Of a stretch of DNA of 64,000 nucleotides, positions 1 through 9,228 are shown piece by piece. Under the pieces are notes generated by a model. It had not been told where the DNA came from, did no database searches, and saw only the letters and a program-made list of their open reading frames with translations. The DNA is from an uncultured Clostridia bacterium (GTDB lineage: Bacteria; Bacillota; Clostridia; Christensenellales; Borkfalkiaceae), in contig CASESJ010000001.1 of NCBI GenBank assembly GCA_949290575.1, forward strand, positions 496,001 to 560,000. The letters run 5' to 3'. Position 1 is the first letter of the stretch. Each line of letters opens with the position of its first letter. A program made the translations under genes and the position numbers.

Positions 1-1235
1 ACAAGAACCTGCACCTTTTGGGTCTCGTCTCGGACGGCGGCGTTCACAGTCACCTGACGCACATATTTGCCCTGCTCGATATGGCGCAGCGCAACGGCGT
101 TAAAAACGTATACGTGCACTGCTTTATGGACGGCAGAGACGTTTCCCCCACCTCGGGCGCGGACTTTATCGCCGAACTTCAGGCACATATGAAAAAAATT
201 AACTGCGGCAAGGTTGCCTCCGTCGTCGGCAGATACTATGCAATGGACCGCGACAACAACTGGGACCGCGTGGAAAAGGCGTACGACATGCTCACCCTCG
301 GCAAGGGAATTGAGTGCTCCGACCCCGTCGACGCCGTTAAAAAGAGCTACGAAAGCGGCGTTACCGACGAATTCATTCTGCCAACAAAGGTATTCGAAGA
401 CGGAAAACCCGTAGGCATAATAGAAAAGGGCGACAGCATAATCTGCTTCAACTTCCGCCCCGACCGCGCAAGGGAGATTACCCGCGCGCTTTCGCAGGAA
501 AACTTTGTCGTGCCCAAGGGTACGGCTTTCGAGAGAAAGACGGGCTTCCTCGCTCCGATCTACGTCTGCTTCACCGTCTACGACGCAGAATTCAAGGGCG
601 TTGAGATAGCTTTCCCCAAGACCAGTCTTGACAACACTTTAGGCGAATACCTTGCAAAGTGCGGCAAAAAACAGCTCCGAATTGCAGAAACCGAAAAATA
701 TGCTCACGTGACATTTTTCTTCAACGGCGGCGTTGAGACGCCCAACAAAGACGAAGTGCGCGACCTCATCCCCTCGCCCAAGGTTGCAACCTATGACTTA
801 AAGCCCGAAATGAGCGCGTACGAAGTAACCGAAAAGGTTCTGGAAGAGCTCGACGGCGGCACGTTCGACGTCATTATCTTAAACTACGCAAACTGCGACA
901 TGGTAGGTCATACAGGCGTAATTTCTGCAGCAGTCAAAGCCGTCGACACGGTTGACGAGTGCGTAAAGAAAGTATGCGATAAAATTCTGTCGATGGGCGG
1001 CTCGGCAATAGTCACCGCCGACCACGGCAACGCAGACAAACTTCTCTCCGAGGACGGCTCGCCCTTCACGGCTCACACCACCAACCCCGTGCCCGTAATT
1101 CTCGTCTCCGACAAGTTTAAGAGCGCGAAACTCAGAGACGACGGCATTTTAGCCGACCTCGCCCCCACTCTTCTCACAATTATGGGACTTGAAGTTCCCG
1201 CAGAGATGACGGGCAAATGCCTCATTGAAAAATAA
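1..1235 (+). CDS. gpmI: 2,3-bisphosphoglycerate-independent phosphoglycerate mutase (5' truncated)
   Basis: This enzyme interconverts 3- and 2-phosphoglycerate in glycolysis using two metal ions. The reading frame is open from base 3, so the gene enters from outside the window and lacks its N-terminus, including the phosphorylated Ser. Visible family signatures are the SDGGVHSH block, the RYYAMDRDNNWDR segment, and the metal-binding TADHGNAD and HTTNPVPV blocks near the C-terminus. A strong terminator follows. A second, unrelated-subfamily mutase (apgM) lies at the other end of the window. Confidence 0.96.
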   Translation, partial: KNLHLLGLVSDGGVHSHLTHIFALLDMAQRNGVKNVYVHCFMDGRDVSPTSGADFIAELQAHMKKINCGKVASVVGRYYAMDRDNNWDRVEKAYDMLTLGKGIECSDPVDAVKKSYESGVTDEFILPTKVFEDGKPVGIIEKGDSIICFNFRPDRAREITRALSQENFVVPKGTAFERKTGFLAPIYVCFTVYDAEFKGVEIAFPKTSLDNTLGEYLAKCGKKQLRIAETEKYAHVTFFFNGGVETPNKDEVRDLIPSPKVATYDLKPEMSAYEVTEKVLEELDGGTFDVIILNYANCDMVGHTGVISAAVKAVDTVDECVKKVCDKILSMGGSAIVTADHGNADKLLSEDGSPFTAHTTNPVPVILVSDKFKSAKLRDDGILADLAPTLLTIMGLEVPAEMTGKCLIEK

Positions 1236-1252
1236 GCATAAAAATCAAATAA

Positions 1253-1295
1253 TGCGCCGCGGCGGAAAATTTCCGCCGCGGCGCAATTTTTATAC
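1253..1295 (+). terminator. Intrinsic terminator after gpmI
   Basis: Two 16-base arms (1253-1268 and 1270-1285) form a GC-rich hairpin followed by TTTTTA. Confidence 0.85.
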
Positions 1296-1346
1296 AACTT
1301 TCCAGCGCAAATAAATGCTTAAACCGTCGGCATACAGCAAGTATGC

Positions 1347-1375
1347 TTGCAAAAAATTATTTTACTGATTATAAT
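1347..1375 (+). promoter_or_regulatory. Promoter of the EamA transporter gene
   Basis: TTGCAA (1347-1352), a 17-nt spacer and TATAAT (1370-1375) match a vegetative sigma promoter. Confidence 0.7.
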
Positions 1376-1406
1376 AATACAGTAATATATTCAGGAAGGT
1401 CTTATT

Positions 1407-2432
1407 TTGGCTGAAAACGAAGTTTGGGACGAAAAAGATTTTATAAATACTCAGCCCGAAGAAGAAAAAACCAACGACAACAATGCAAAACCCGACCGCG
1501 CGGCGGCGTTTTTCACAAAGCCGCTCGTGGTGTGCATAGGCGCGATTATCTGCTGCATTTTATGGGGCAGCGCATTCCCCTGCGTAAAGATAGGTTACAC
1601 GCTGTTCTCTGTGGACACAACTCATGTACCCTCCATAATTCTGTTTGCAGGACTGAGGTTCACCCTCGCGGGCGTACTCGTCATAGTTTTCGGCTGCATA
1701 CAGCAAAAGAAATTCCTCCTGCCGAAGGCAAAAAACTGGTGGTGCGTTGCGCTGGTGTGCATGTTTCAGGCGGTGGCACAGTATATTTTCTTCTATATCG
1801 GTCTTGCCAACGTCTCGGGCGTGAAGGGCTCGGTACTCAACGGTCTGGGCGTATTCTTTACCATACTCTTCGCCTGCTTTGTCTTCCGCACAGAAAAATT
1901 CAACCTTATCAAGTTTGCAGGCTGCGTTGCAGGCTTCGGCGGAGTAATCTTAGTCAACCTCGGCGGCGACTTTTCCTTTACATTTACCATGCTCGGCGAA
2001 GGGTTTGTCATTCTCTCGGGTCTGTCCGCCGCCTTCGCCGCGGGACTTGTAAAGATTTTTTCCAAACGCGAGGACACTACCGCGCTCTGCGGCTGGCAGT
2101 TCTTCATCGGCGGCATAATTTTAATAATCGTCGGCGCGTCATTCGGCGGTCACGTCGCTCCCACGGGCGTAGGCTCGTACTTTATGCTCGTCTACCTCGC
2201 TCTCATCTCGTCCGTCGCTTTCACGCTGCAGGGATACCTTGTAAAATACAACCCCATTTCTAAAGTCGCCGTCTACAAGAGCACTAACCCCCTCTTTGGC
2301 GCGGTTTTTTCAGCATTAATTCTCGGCGAGAGCGAACAACTTCTGAGCTATTACACCTTAATTGCTATAATTTTAGTGTGTCTGGGCATATTCATAATAA
2401 ACAAATACGGCGAACGACACAAAAAAATATAA
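1407..2432 (+). CDS. EamA/DMT-family transporter
   Basis: This is an inner-membrane drug/metabolite transporter of the EamA type, probably an exporter; its substrate cannot be read from sequence. The 341-residue protein has a polar, acidic N-terminal tail of about 40 residues, followed by about ten hydrophobic helices in two EamA halves (roughly 45-190 and 195-335). The first half contains the WGSAFPCVKIG motif near its start. The chosen start is TTG at 1407, because AGGAAGGT lies at 1393-1400 and no better ATG keeps the N-terminal tail. It has its own promoter and is followed by secG, which also has one. Confidence 0.88.
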   Translation: MAENEVWDEKDFINTQPEEEKTNDNNAKPDRAAAFFTKPLVVCIGAIICCILWGSAFPCVKIGYTLFSVDTTHVPSIILFAGLRFTLAGVLVIVFGCIQQKKFLLPKAKNWWCVALVCMFQAVAQYIFFYIGLANVSGVKGSVLNGLGVFFTILFACFVFRTEKFNLIKFAGCVAGFGGVILVNLGGDFSFTFTMLGEGFVILSGLSAAFAAGLVKIFSKREDTTALCGWQFFIGGIILIIVGASFGGHVAPTGVGSYFMLVYLALISSVAFTLQGYLVKYNPISKVAVYKSTNPLFGAVFSALILGESEQLLSYYTLIAIILVCLGIFIINKYGERHKKI

Positions 2433-2450
2433 ATTATAACGCATTTTTAA

Positions 2451-2479
2451 TTGTAAAAAAATTAAAGCTGTGTTATAAT
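2451..2479 (+). promoter_or_regulatory. Promoter of secG
   Basis: TTGTAA (2451-2456), a 17-nt spacer and TATAAT (2474-2479) lie about 30 nt before the secG start. Confidence 0.7.
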
Positions 2480-2511
2480 TCTGCAGTAATAAATTAAAAG
2501 GGTTAAATTAT

Positions 2512-2784
2512 ATGTACGAAGCTTATTTAATCAGTTCGGTCGTATTATACGTTTGTTTGTTCGTCGCTTCCTGCTTTACCATAGGTCTGGTGCTCTTCCA
2601 GCAGAGCAACTCGGACGGTATTCAGGGCATTACCGGTTCGAGCGAAACCTTCTTCGGAAAGAACAAGGGTCGCTCGCTTGAAAGCAGAATGAAAAAATGG
2701 ACGTGGATTTGTCTTGCGGTGATTGCCGTTCTGGCCATTGTCGCTTACGCAATCGCGCTCGTTGCAACAAGTTTACTCGGTTAA
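2512..2784 (+). CDS. secG: Preprotein translocase subunit SecG
   Basis: SecG is the small auxiliary subunit of the SecYEG protein-export channel in the cytoplasmic membrane. The 90-residue product has two hydrophobic helices joined by a loop carrying the family's QQSNSDGIQGITGSSETFF segment. An AAAAGGG ribosome site precedes the ATG. The gene is followed by a hairpin terminator and then rnr; the order secG-rnr-smpB is common in Firmicutes. Confidence 0.95.
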   Translation: MYEAYLISSVVLYVCLFVASCFTIGLVLFQQSNSDGIQGITGSSETFFGKNKGRSLESRMKKWTWICLAVIAVLAIVAYAIALVATSLLG

Positions 2785-2790
2785 AATGAA

Positions 2791-2817
2791 GGCGGCTGAT
2801 TTCAGCCGCCGTTTTTT
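2791..2817 (+). terminator. Hairpin terminator between secG and rnr
   Basis: GGCGGCTGA and TCAGCCGCC arms are followed by GTTTTTT. It lies inside the upstream extension of the rnr reading frame, which argues against the longer rnr starts. Confidence 0.75.
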
Positions 2818-2827
2818 ATATAAAAAT

Positions 2828-4915
2828 ATGAAGATTAAAGAAAGAATTTTAGATAAAATTAAAAACGGTTCGCTTGCATTCAAGGAAATCAGGAGCATAT
2901 GCGGCGCGCTCGGCGTCAGTCACTCGGAGCGCAAAAAGGTTAAAAACGCGCTCGACGAACTCGAGGACGAAGGACTGTTGCTGCGCGACGAAAAGGGCGG
3001 CTATGCCACCCCCGAACAGCTGGGCGCATTCCGCGGCATAGTTCAGGGCAATGAGCGCGGCTTTGCCTTCATCATTCCCGAAGGCAAGGGCGACGGCACG
3101 CGCAGGGACTTCTTCGTCCCCCGCCGCTCGCTCATGGGCGCGATGAACAAGGACCTCGTTCTTGCCGTACACAAAAAGGGCACGGAGGACGAGGCTTACA
3201 TCGTAAAAATTATCGAGCGCGGACAAAAGCGCGTCGTCGGCACGTTTGAAAAGGACAAGCGCGCGGGCTACGTCATTCCCGACGACAAGCGGTTCGACAG
3301 CGACGTCTTTGTACCCCTCAACCTGTGCATGAACGCAAAGCCCGGCGACAAGGTCGTCGCAGAGATTACCTCCTACCCCCGCGACAGGATGGTGGGCGGA
3401 AAAATAGTTGAAGTGCTCGGCGAGAGCGGAGATTTCTACACCGAAGAGCTGTCCATCATACGCAGCTACGGACTTACCGAAGAGTTTTCAAAGGAGGCGG
3501 AAGCTCAGGCGGAAAAGGTTTCTCTTCAGCCCATACTGCCCGACGGAAGAAAAGATTTCCGCGACCTTCTGACCGTTACGATTGACGGCGAGGACACGAG
3601 AGACATCGACGACGCCGTCTCACTTTCGCGCGACGGAGAAAATTATATCCTCGGCGTGCATATCGCCGACGTAAGTCACTATGTAAAACTCAATACCAAA
3701 CTCGACAGAGAAGCCTACGGGCGCGGCACGAGCGTCTACTTCCCCGACATGGTGCTGCCCATGCTGCCGAGGGCACTTTCAAACGGAGCGTGCTCTTTGA
3801 ACGAGGGCGAGGACAGATATGCGATGAGCTGCATTATGACCTTCGACAAGACGGGCAAAAAACTGGGCTATGAACTCTATCAGAGCATTATAAAAAGCGA
3901 CCACAGAATGACCTACACCGAAGTCACAGCCATTCTGGACGGCGACGAGCAGACGACAAAAAAATATGCGGACGTTGCGCCCATGCTTAAAGATATGGAG
4001 AGGCTGTGTCTCAAGCTCGAGGGCAGGCGCAAGGCGGCAGGTTCTGTCAACCTTGACGTCAAAGAGGCGCACATATACGTCAACGAACAGGGCGAGATAG
4101 TCATTCCCGATTATATACGCAGCGTCTCACACAGAATTATAGAACAGTTTATGGTCTCTGCAAACGAGAGCGTGGCAGACTTCGCGTTCAGACAGAAAGC
4201 TCCCTTTTTGTACCGCGTTCACGAACAGCCCTCGCCCGAGAAGGCGTCCTCCTTCTTCTCCTTTCTGCGCGACCTCGGCATAAAGCCCTCGGGCGACATA
4301 AACGACCTGTCGCCTGCGGACTTTCAGAAGATTTTGAAAGAGACGGAGGAAAAACCTTTCTATCCCGTCGTCAACCGCGTGATGTTGCGCTCTATGCAGA
4401 AGGCGAGATACTGCGAGGATAACCTGGGGCACTTCGGACTGGCTTCGGAGTGTTACTGTCACTTCACTTCGCCCATAAGACGCTACCCCGACTTGTTCGT
4501 GCACCGCACGCTGAAGAAGTTGCTTGCAGGAGATTTAGACGGTGCTAAGAGCGCGTACGGACCTATTGCGCGCGAGGCGGGCATACACACGAGCGAATGC
4601 GAAAGAATTGCCGACGCCGCCGAGCGCGACGTGGACGATTTGTACAAGGTAGTCTATATGCAGGACAAGATAGGCGAGGAGTTCGACGCCGTCATTTCGG
4701 GCGTGACAAACTTTGCCGTATTCGCAGAGCTGCCCAACACGATTGAGGGCATTATGCGCATAGAAGTTCTGCCAAAGGACAACTACGCATTCATTGAGGA
4801 AAAATTCCTGCTCAAAGGCATAAGACATTCATTCAAAATAGGCGACCCTGTCAGAATAAAGGTTGTGGGTTGCGACTACGGCGGCATGCGCGTGGAATTT
4901 GCGCCCGTACTGTAA
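2828..4915 (+). CDS. rnr: Ribonuclease R
   Basis: RNase R is a 3'-to-5' exoribonuclease that degrades structured RNA and, with SmpB-tmRNA, non-stop messages. The 695-residue product has an N-terminal winged helix (about 1-65), cold-shock domains, the RNB catalytic domain with DGEDTRDIDDAVSL carrying the metal-binding aspartates, the SPIRRYPDLFVHR motif, and a C-terminal S1 domain. I chose ATG 2828 because upstream in-frame starts would translate the secG terminator. No clear ribosome site precedes it, so the start is the least certain part. smpB follows. Confidence 0.94.
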   Translation: MKIKERILDKIKNGSLAFKEIRSICGALGVSHSERKKVKNALDELEDEGLLLRDEKGGYATPEQLGAFRGIVQGNERGFAFIIPEGKGDGTRRDFFVPRRSLMGAMNKDLVLAVHKKGTEDEAYIVKIIERGQKRVVGTFEKDKRAGYVIPDDKRFDSDVFVPLNLCMNAKPGDKVVAEITSYPRDRMVGGKIVEVLGESGDFYTEELSIIRSYGLTEEFSKEAEAQAEKVSLQPILPDGRKDFRDLLTVTIDGEDTRDIDDAVSLSRDGENYILGVHIADVSHYVKLNTKLDREAYGRGTSVYFPDMVLPMLPRALSNGACSLNEGEDRYAMSCIMTFDKTGKKLGYELYQSIIKSDHRMTYTEVTAILDGDEQTTKKYADVAPMLKDMERLCLKLEGRRKAAGSVNLDVKEAHIYVNEQGEIVIPDYIRSVSHRIIEQFMVSANESVADFAFRQKAPFLYRVHEQPSPEKASSFFSFLRDLGIKPSGDINDLSPADFQKILKETEEKPFYPVVNRVMLRSMQKARYCEDNLGHFGLASECYCHFTSPIRRYPDLFVHRTLKKLLAGDLDGAKSAYGPIAREAGIHTSECERIADAAERDVDDLYKVVYMQDKIGEEFDAVISGVTNFAVFAELPNTIEGIMRIEVLPKDNYAFIEEKFLLKGIRHSFKIGDPVRIKVVGCDYGGMRVEFAPVL

Positions 4916-4932
4916 GATGAGCGCGCGTTTGC

Positions 4933-4960
4933 TTTACTTTGGCGCGCGATATGGTATAAT
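4933..4960 (+). promoter_or_regulatory. Promoter of smpB with a very short leader
   Basis: TTTACT (4933-4938) and TATAAT (4955-4960) have a 16-nt spacer. The -10 box ends 9 nt before the smpB ATG, so the predicted leader is about 3 nt. Confidence 0.6.
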
Positions 4961-4969
4961 AATAAGGAT

Positions 4970-5416
4970 ATGAGGCAAATTGCTTATAACCGCTCTGCTT
5001 CGTTCGAATATTTCATAGAGGAAAAGTTCGAGGCGGGAATTGTTTTAGAGGGTGCGGAAGTCAAGTCTTTGAGACAGGGCAACTGCAATTTGAAGGACAG
5101 TTTCTGCGTTATAGACGGCGGAGACGTTTACATTAAAAATATGCATATACCCGTCTACGACAAGTCGGGCGCGTTCAACTCCCGCGACAGCAAGCGGGAC
5201 AGAAAATTGCTCATGCACAAGCGCGAGATTGCCCGCATTGCAGGCAAAATCAACGCAAAAGGCATGACCCTCGTGCCCATTTCGCTCTATTTTAAGGACA
5301 ATCTGATTAAAGCTGAAGTCGCGCTCTGCCGCGGCAAACAGAACTTTGACAAAAAGCGAACCATAAAAGAGAGAGATTTGAAGCGCGACGTCGAAAGACA
5401 GATTAAAAATTATTGA
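4970..5416 (+). CDS. smpB: SsrA-binding protein SmpB
   Basis: SmpB binds tmRNA and delivers it to stalled ribosomes for trans-translation. The 148-residue protein shows the family core: NRSASFEYFIEEKFEAGIVLEGAEVKSLR near the start, the GNCNLKDSFC segment, and a basic C-terminal tail beginning KKRTIKERDLKRD that folds in the decoding centre. The ATG sits 9 nt after a TATAAT box, so the transcript has almost no leader. metY follows with an overlapping or abutting start, suggesting co-transcription. Confidence 0.96.
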   Translation: MRQIAYNRSASFEYFIEEKFEAGIVLEGAEVKSLRQGNCNLKDSFCVIDGGDVYIKNMHIPVYDKSGAFNSRDSKRDRKLLMHKREIARIAGKINAKGMTLVPISLYFKDNLIKAEVALCRGKQNFDKKRTIKERDLKRDVERQIKNY

Positions 5417-5424
5417 GGTTGAAA

Positions 5425-6696
5425 ATGAAAGAATATAAATTGGACACGCTGTGCGTTCAGGCAGGCTGGAAACCCTCAACTGGCGAGAGCAGAATTCCTT
5501 CAATCTGCCAGAGCACTACATTTTTCTACGGCGACAGCCAGGCAATGGCTGACTGCTTCGATTTGAAGAGCGACGGATATTTCTACACCCGCCTCGCAAA
5601 CCCCACAGTTACGGCTTTTGAAAATAAAGTAGCCGCACTCGACGGCGGCGTTGCAGCTATCGGCTGCGCTTCGGGCATGTCCGCCCTCACTCTCGCCGCC
5701 CTCACTCTCGCAGGCAGCGGCGACAACGTACTCTGCTGTCAGTCGGTCTACGGCGGCACTTTTAACCTCTTCGGCACGACTTTGCCCAAACTCGGCGTAG
5801 AAGGCAGATTTTTCAACGCCGACGACAGCGCGGAGGATATAGAAAAGCTCATTGACGAAAAGACCAAATTCATAATCGCCGAAACGATTGCAAACCCTGC
5901 TATGGTTGTGCTCGACTTCGATAAGATTTCCGCAATAGCCAAAAAACACGGCTTAGTGTTCATGGTCGACAACACCCTCGCCACCCCCGCCCTCTGCAAA
6001 CCCAAGAAGTTCGGCGCGGACGTCGTTATCTATTCGACATCCAAGTATATGGAAGGTCACGCTGCTGCGCTCGGCGGAGTTATCGTCGACCTCGGCACTT
6101 TCAACTTCAAGGGAAACAAGCGTTATCTCTCTTTCAACATCCCCGACGAGAGCTATCACGGTCTGGTCTATGCAGACCTGCCCGTTGCGTTCGGCACGAA
6201 GTGCCGCGCACAGCTCATACGCGACGTCGGCGCGATAATGTCGCCCATGAACGCATACATCTCCTTCATCGGCTGCGACACGCTTGCCCTCAGAATGGAG
6301 AAACACAGCAGCAATGCAAAAACAGTGGCTGCGTTCCTTGCATCTCACCCCAAGATTGAATGGGTAAATCATCCCTCGCTCAAGGGAAACAAATATCACG
6401 ACCTCGCGGCAAAATACCTGCCCAAGGGTCAGGGCGGCATGCTGAGCTTCGGCATTAAGGGAAACATTGAACAGTGCCGCAAATTTATGGAGAGCCTTGA
6501 GCTCATTACGCAGGAGACGCACGTCGCAGACGTGAGAAGCTGCGTTCTGCACCCCGCTTCCACCACTCACAGACAGCTTTCCGAAGAGGACCTTGTCAAA
6601 GCAGGCGTACCCGCAAACATGGTCAGGCTCTCGGTGGGAATTGAAAACCCCGACGACATAATTGCCGACCTTTCCGACGCACTTGAGAAAGTCTGA
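5425..6696 (+). CDS. metY: O-acetylhomoserine sulfhydrylase (PLP-dependent)
   Basis: This enzyme makes homocysteine from O-acetylhomoserine and sulfide, a PLP-dependent step of methionine synthesis. The 423-residue protein is of Cys/Met-metabolism type: ASGMSALTLA phosphate-binding region, VDNTLATP, and the PLP lysine in YSTSKYMEGH. The family lies close to cystathionine gamma-synthase and MetZ, so specificity is inferred from length and from the adjacent acetyl-type MetA. Start ATG 5425 follows GAGGTT; a TTG at 5413 in frame is less likely. metA lies 39 nt downstream. Confidence 0.9.
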   Translation: MKEYKLDTLCVQAGWKPSTGESRIPSICQSTTFFYGDSQAMADCFDLKSDGYFYTRLANPTVTAFENKVAALDGGVAAIGCASGMSALTLAALTLAGSGDNVLCCQSVYGGTFNLFGTTLPKLGVEGRFFNADDSAEDIEKLIDEKTKFIIAETIANPAMVVLDFDKISAIAKKHGLVFMVDNTLATPALCKPKKFGADVVIYSTSKYMEGHAAALGGVIVDLGTFNFKGNKRYLSFNIPDESYHGLVYADLPVAFGTKCRAQLIRDVGAIMSPMNAYISFIGCDTLALRMEKHSSNAKTVAAFLASHPKIEWVNHPSLKGNKYHDLAAKYLPKGQGGMLSFGIKGNIEQCRKFMESLELITQETHVADVRSCVLHPASTTHRQLSEEDLVKAGVPANMVRLSVGIENPDDIIADLSDALEKV

Positions 6697-6735
6697 TTTG
6701 TTTTTCGGACTGAAATTTACTTTAAGGACTGAACA

Positions 6736-7644
6736 ATGCCCATAGTCATAGATAAGGACATTCCCGCATTTAAAATTCTGACCGGCGAACGCATATTCGT
6801 GATGGACACCGACAGAGCTTTTTCGCAGGAAATTCGTCCGATTGAAATTGCAATACTCAACCTTATGCCCACCAAGGAGACGACTGAAACGCAGTTTATG
6901 AGGCTGCTTTCCAACTCGCCTCTGCAGGTGAACATAACACTCATCAAGACTTCGACCTACAACCCCACTCACACCGAACAGGCGCACCTTGAAAGATTTT
7001 ATAAATCTTTCGACGAGATAAAATCGAGGCGTTTCGACGGCATGATTATTACGGGCGCGCCCGTGGAAAATATGCCATTCGAAGAGGTGGCTTACTGGCG
7101 CGAGCTGGAGGAAATACTCGACTGGACGACGACCAACGTCACCTCCACCCTGTTCATATGCTGGGGCGCGCAGGCGGCTTTACATTACTTTTACGGCATA
7201 AAAAAGCACCCGCTCAAGGAGAAATGCTTCGGTATATTCGCTCACCAGCGCATATTCGACGGCACGAGAGAACCGCTTATGCGCGGCATTTCGGACGAGT
7301 TCCACATGCCTCACTCCCGCCACACGATAATCTACGCCGAGGACATAAAGAATGTGCCTGAACTCAAGATTTTAGCCTATTCCAAGAGAGCGGGCGCAAG
7401 CATAATAAAGAGCCTTGACAACAAGCGCGTTTTCGTGACGGGTCATATGGAGTACGACCGCGACACGCTCAAAAACGAGTATGAACGCGACAAGGCAAAG
7501 GGGCTGCCCATAAAGCCGCCCGTAAACTACTTTGCGGACAAAGAGATGACCAAGGTGAAGATGAACTGGACATCTACCGCCAACCTCTTTTATATAAACT
7601 GGCTGAACTACTACGTATATCAGGTTACGCCTTACAAACTCTGA
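6736..7644 (+). CDS. metA: Homoserine O-acetyltransferase (MetA family)
   Basis: This enzyme acylates homoserine as the first committed step to methionine. The 302-residue protein has the family nucleophile Cys142 in FICWGAQAALH and the His237/Glu239 pair in GHMEYDR. Residue 111 is Glu (in GAPVENMPFEE). In this family Glu111 is associated with acetyl-CoA use and Gly111 with succinyl-CoA, so acetyltransferase is the better name despite the common succinyltransferase label. It sits directly downstream of metY, which uses the acetyl product. SD AAGGACT precedes the start. Confidence 0.94.
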   Translation: MPIVIDKDIPAFKILTGERIFVMDTDRAFSQEIRPIEIAILNLMPTKETTETQFMRLLSNSPLQVNITLIKTSTYNPTHTEQAHLERFYKSFDEIKSRRFDGMIITGAPVENMPFEEVAYWRELEEILDWTTTNVTSTLFICWGAQAALHYFYGIKKHPLKEKCFGIFAHQRIFDGTREPLMRGISDEFHMPHSRHTIIYAEDIKNVPELKILAYSKRAGASIIKSLDNKRVFVTGHMEYDRDTLKNEYERDKAKGLPIKPPVNYFADKEMTKVKMNWTSTANLFYINWLNYYVYQVTPYKL

Positions 7645-7649
7645 CAAAA

Positions 7650-7677
7650 ACGCGCCGAAGAAAGCGGCGCGTTTTTA
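7650..7677 (+). terminator. Terminator after metA
   Basis: ACGCGCCG and CGGCGCGT arms with a 7-nt loop are followed by TTTTT. Confidence 0.8.
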
Positions 7678-7772
7678 CTTTTGCGCCAGTTTTATCCCCC
7701 GCTTATGCCGCGCACTCATAAATAAGATTGACCCGACATATTCAGCCGAGTTGTGATAATATAAAGTCAATT

Positions 7773-7811
7773 AAAATAAAAGCCGCCCCGCACACATCTG
7801 TGCGGGGCGGC
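7773..7811 (-). terminator. Terminator of the HtrA operon
   Basis: Thirteen-base arms (7782-7794 and 7799-7811) form a GC-rich hairpin, followed on the minus strand by TTTTATTTT. Confidence 0.8.
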
Positions 7812-7855
7812 GCGTCTGTAAGCTGTTAAAATTCAATGAGCCGCACGGCTATTCG

Positions 7856-9208
7856 TTAAACTTCCAGCGTCATTGCTGAGTTTGTAACAGTCATGTTATA
7901 CGAAAGCTCGTTGTCGCTGTCGCTGCGTCTGACGGTGACGGTTATCACATCCCCGACGCGCGCGGCGCGCATTACGTCGGTAACGCTGTAATAGCGGTTG
8001 ATATCCACGTCCTCTTTAATGGTATCGCCCGAACTTATCTTTATGTTGGTGATGATATCGCCCGCTCTGAGGTTGCCGTATGCAAGTCCCGAGGATACCG
8101 ACGCGACTTTGACCGTATCTATAATTTCTACGAGGTTGGTCTCATTATTTAAATAGGAACTGCTGCCGGTGAGCTGTACCTGTATGCCGAGCATTGCCCT
8201 GTACACGCCGTGCGTTTCTGCGCCCGTCTCCTCATAGCGGTCTATCATGTTGTCGACCACCCTTCTGACGGTTGACGCGGGCAGAGCATAACCCATATTG
8301 TCTATCGATTCGTCCACTGATTTGGCATTTACTATCGCCACAATCTGTCCGTATATATTGTAAAGTCCGCCGCCCGAGTTGCCGCCGTTGATTGCGGCGT
8401 CCGTGCGGAGCACTCTGTATGTGAAGTCGTCGTCCTCATTGTACGTCGTATCGTACATATCCAGCGTTATATACTCGCTTTCGCGGCTGATAATGCCCGT
8501 CGTGACGCTGAGCATAGAACCTTCGGGATTGCCGACCGCATATACCTTTTCGCCTGCGTATACGGCTTCCGCCATTGACCACTCTGCTGCCAGAGCGTTG
8601 CTGTTTTTCACAAGCTCAGAATCCTCGACTTTGAGAACGGCTATGTCGTAAGTTAACGAAACGCCTATAATGTCGGCAGAAATTGCCGTGCCCTCCGTGT
8701 CTCCCGTGGAATACTCGCTGCCATAGAGATAGAGATTTATGTCGTCGCAATAGCCGTCGCCCTCACCGTAAGAGAGATATACGACGTGCGCGTTGGTGAC
8801 GACATACATGTCTCCCGCCTCTTTATCCACGTCCACAATTACGCCCGAGCCCGCATAGGTTTCCTGCGTATCTGACTGATAAGGTCGTGAGGAAGGAACA
8901 TTGAAGGTTGTCAGTATAGAAACCGACGACAGCAGCGAGCGGTTTATTGCCGACTGCAGAGAGGTGACCTGCTCGAGCTCTTCGCCGGTATAGCTGAGAT
9001 ACTCGGTAATGAAATCAAGGAAAGTAAGGGTTGGCAGTCCCGCCTCCTCTCTTGCGGCATTGGTAGCCTCATAAATTTCGTAAATGGATACGTCCTGACC
9101 GTCTTTGCCGTCTTTTCCGAGCGACAGACTGCAACCGCCGAAGACAACAGTGCCCGCTATCGCCGCAGACATTGCCGTGGCAATTAAAATTTTAAAAATA
9201 CGTTTCAT
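7856..9208 (-). CDS. HtrA/DegP-like trypsin-fold serine protease, predicted lipoprotein
   Basis: This is an extracytoplasmic serine protease, probably for envelope protein quality control. The 450-residue protein starts with a lipoprotein signal (lipobox FGGC, Cys26) and a short GKDGKDGQD collagen-like stretch. The catalytic triad is His141 (VVTNAHVV), Asp188 (YDIAVLK) and Ser278 (GGNSGGGL). A PDZ-like domain occupies about residues 335-430. An AGGAG site precedes the ATG. It is downstream of the pyrophosphorylase gene with a 20-nt gap, so the two are probably co-transcribed. Confidence 0.9.
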   Translation of the reverse strand: MKRIFKILIATAMSAAIAGTVVFGGCSLSLGKDGKDGQDVSIYEIYEATNAAREEAGLPTLTFLDFITEYLSYTGEELEQVTSLQSAINRSLLSSVSILTTFNVPSSRPYQSDTQETYAGSGVIVDVDKEAGDMYVVTNAHVVYLSYGEGDGYCDDINLYLYGSEYSTGDTEGTAISADIIGVSLTYDIAVLKVEDSELVKNSNALAAEWSMAEAVYAGEKVYAVGNPEGSMLSVTTGIISRESEYITLDMYDTTYNEDDDFTYRVLRTDAAINGGNSGGGLYNIYGQIVAIVNAKSVDESIDNMGYALPASTVRRVVDNMIDRYEETGAETHGVYRAMLGIQVQLTGSSSYLNNETNLVEIIDTVKVASVSSGLAYGNLRAGDIITNIKISSGDTIKEDVDINRYYSVTDVMRAARVGDVITVTVRRSDSDNELSYNMTVTNSAMTLEV

Positions 9209-9228
9209 CTATGCTCCTGCATATAGTT

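Noticed and set aside
5400-6735. SAM riboswitch for metY-metA
   Set aside because: No long leader exists; metY abuts smpB.
5953-6987. 344-residue minus-strand ORF opposite metY
   Set aside because: It is antisense to a well supported gene and shows no family motif; similar shadow ORFs occur at 16246-17160, 53300-54388 and 62561-63496.
7678-7772. Promoter-like TTGACC near 7729
   Set aside because: No -10 box is at proper distance and no plus-strand gene follows.
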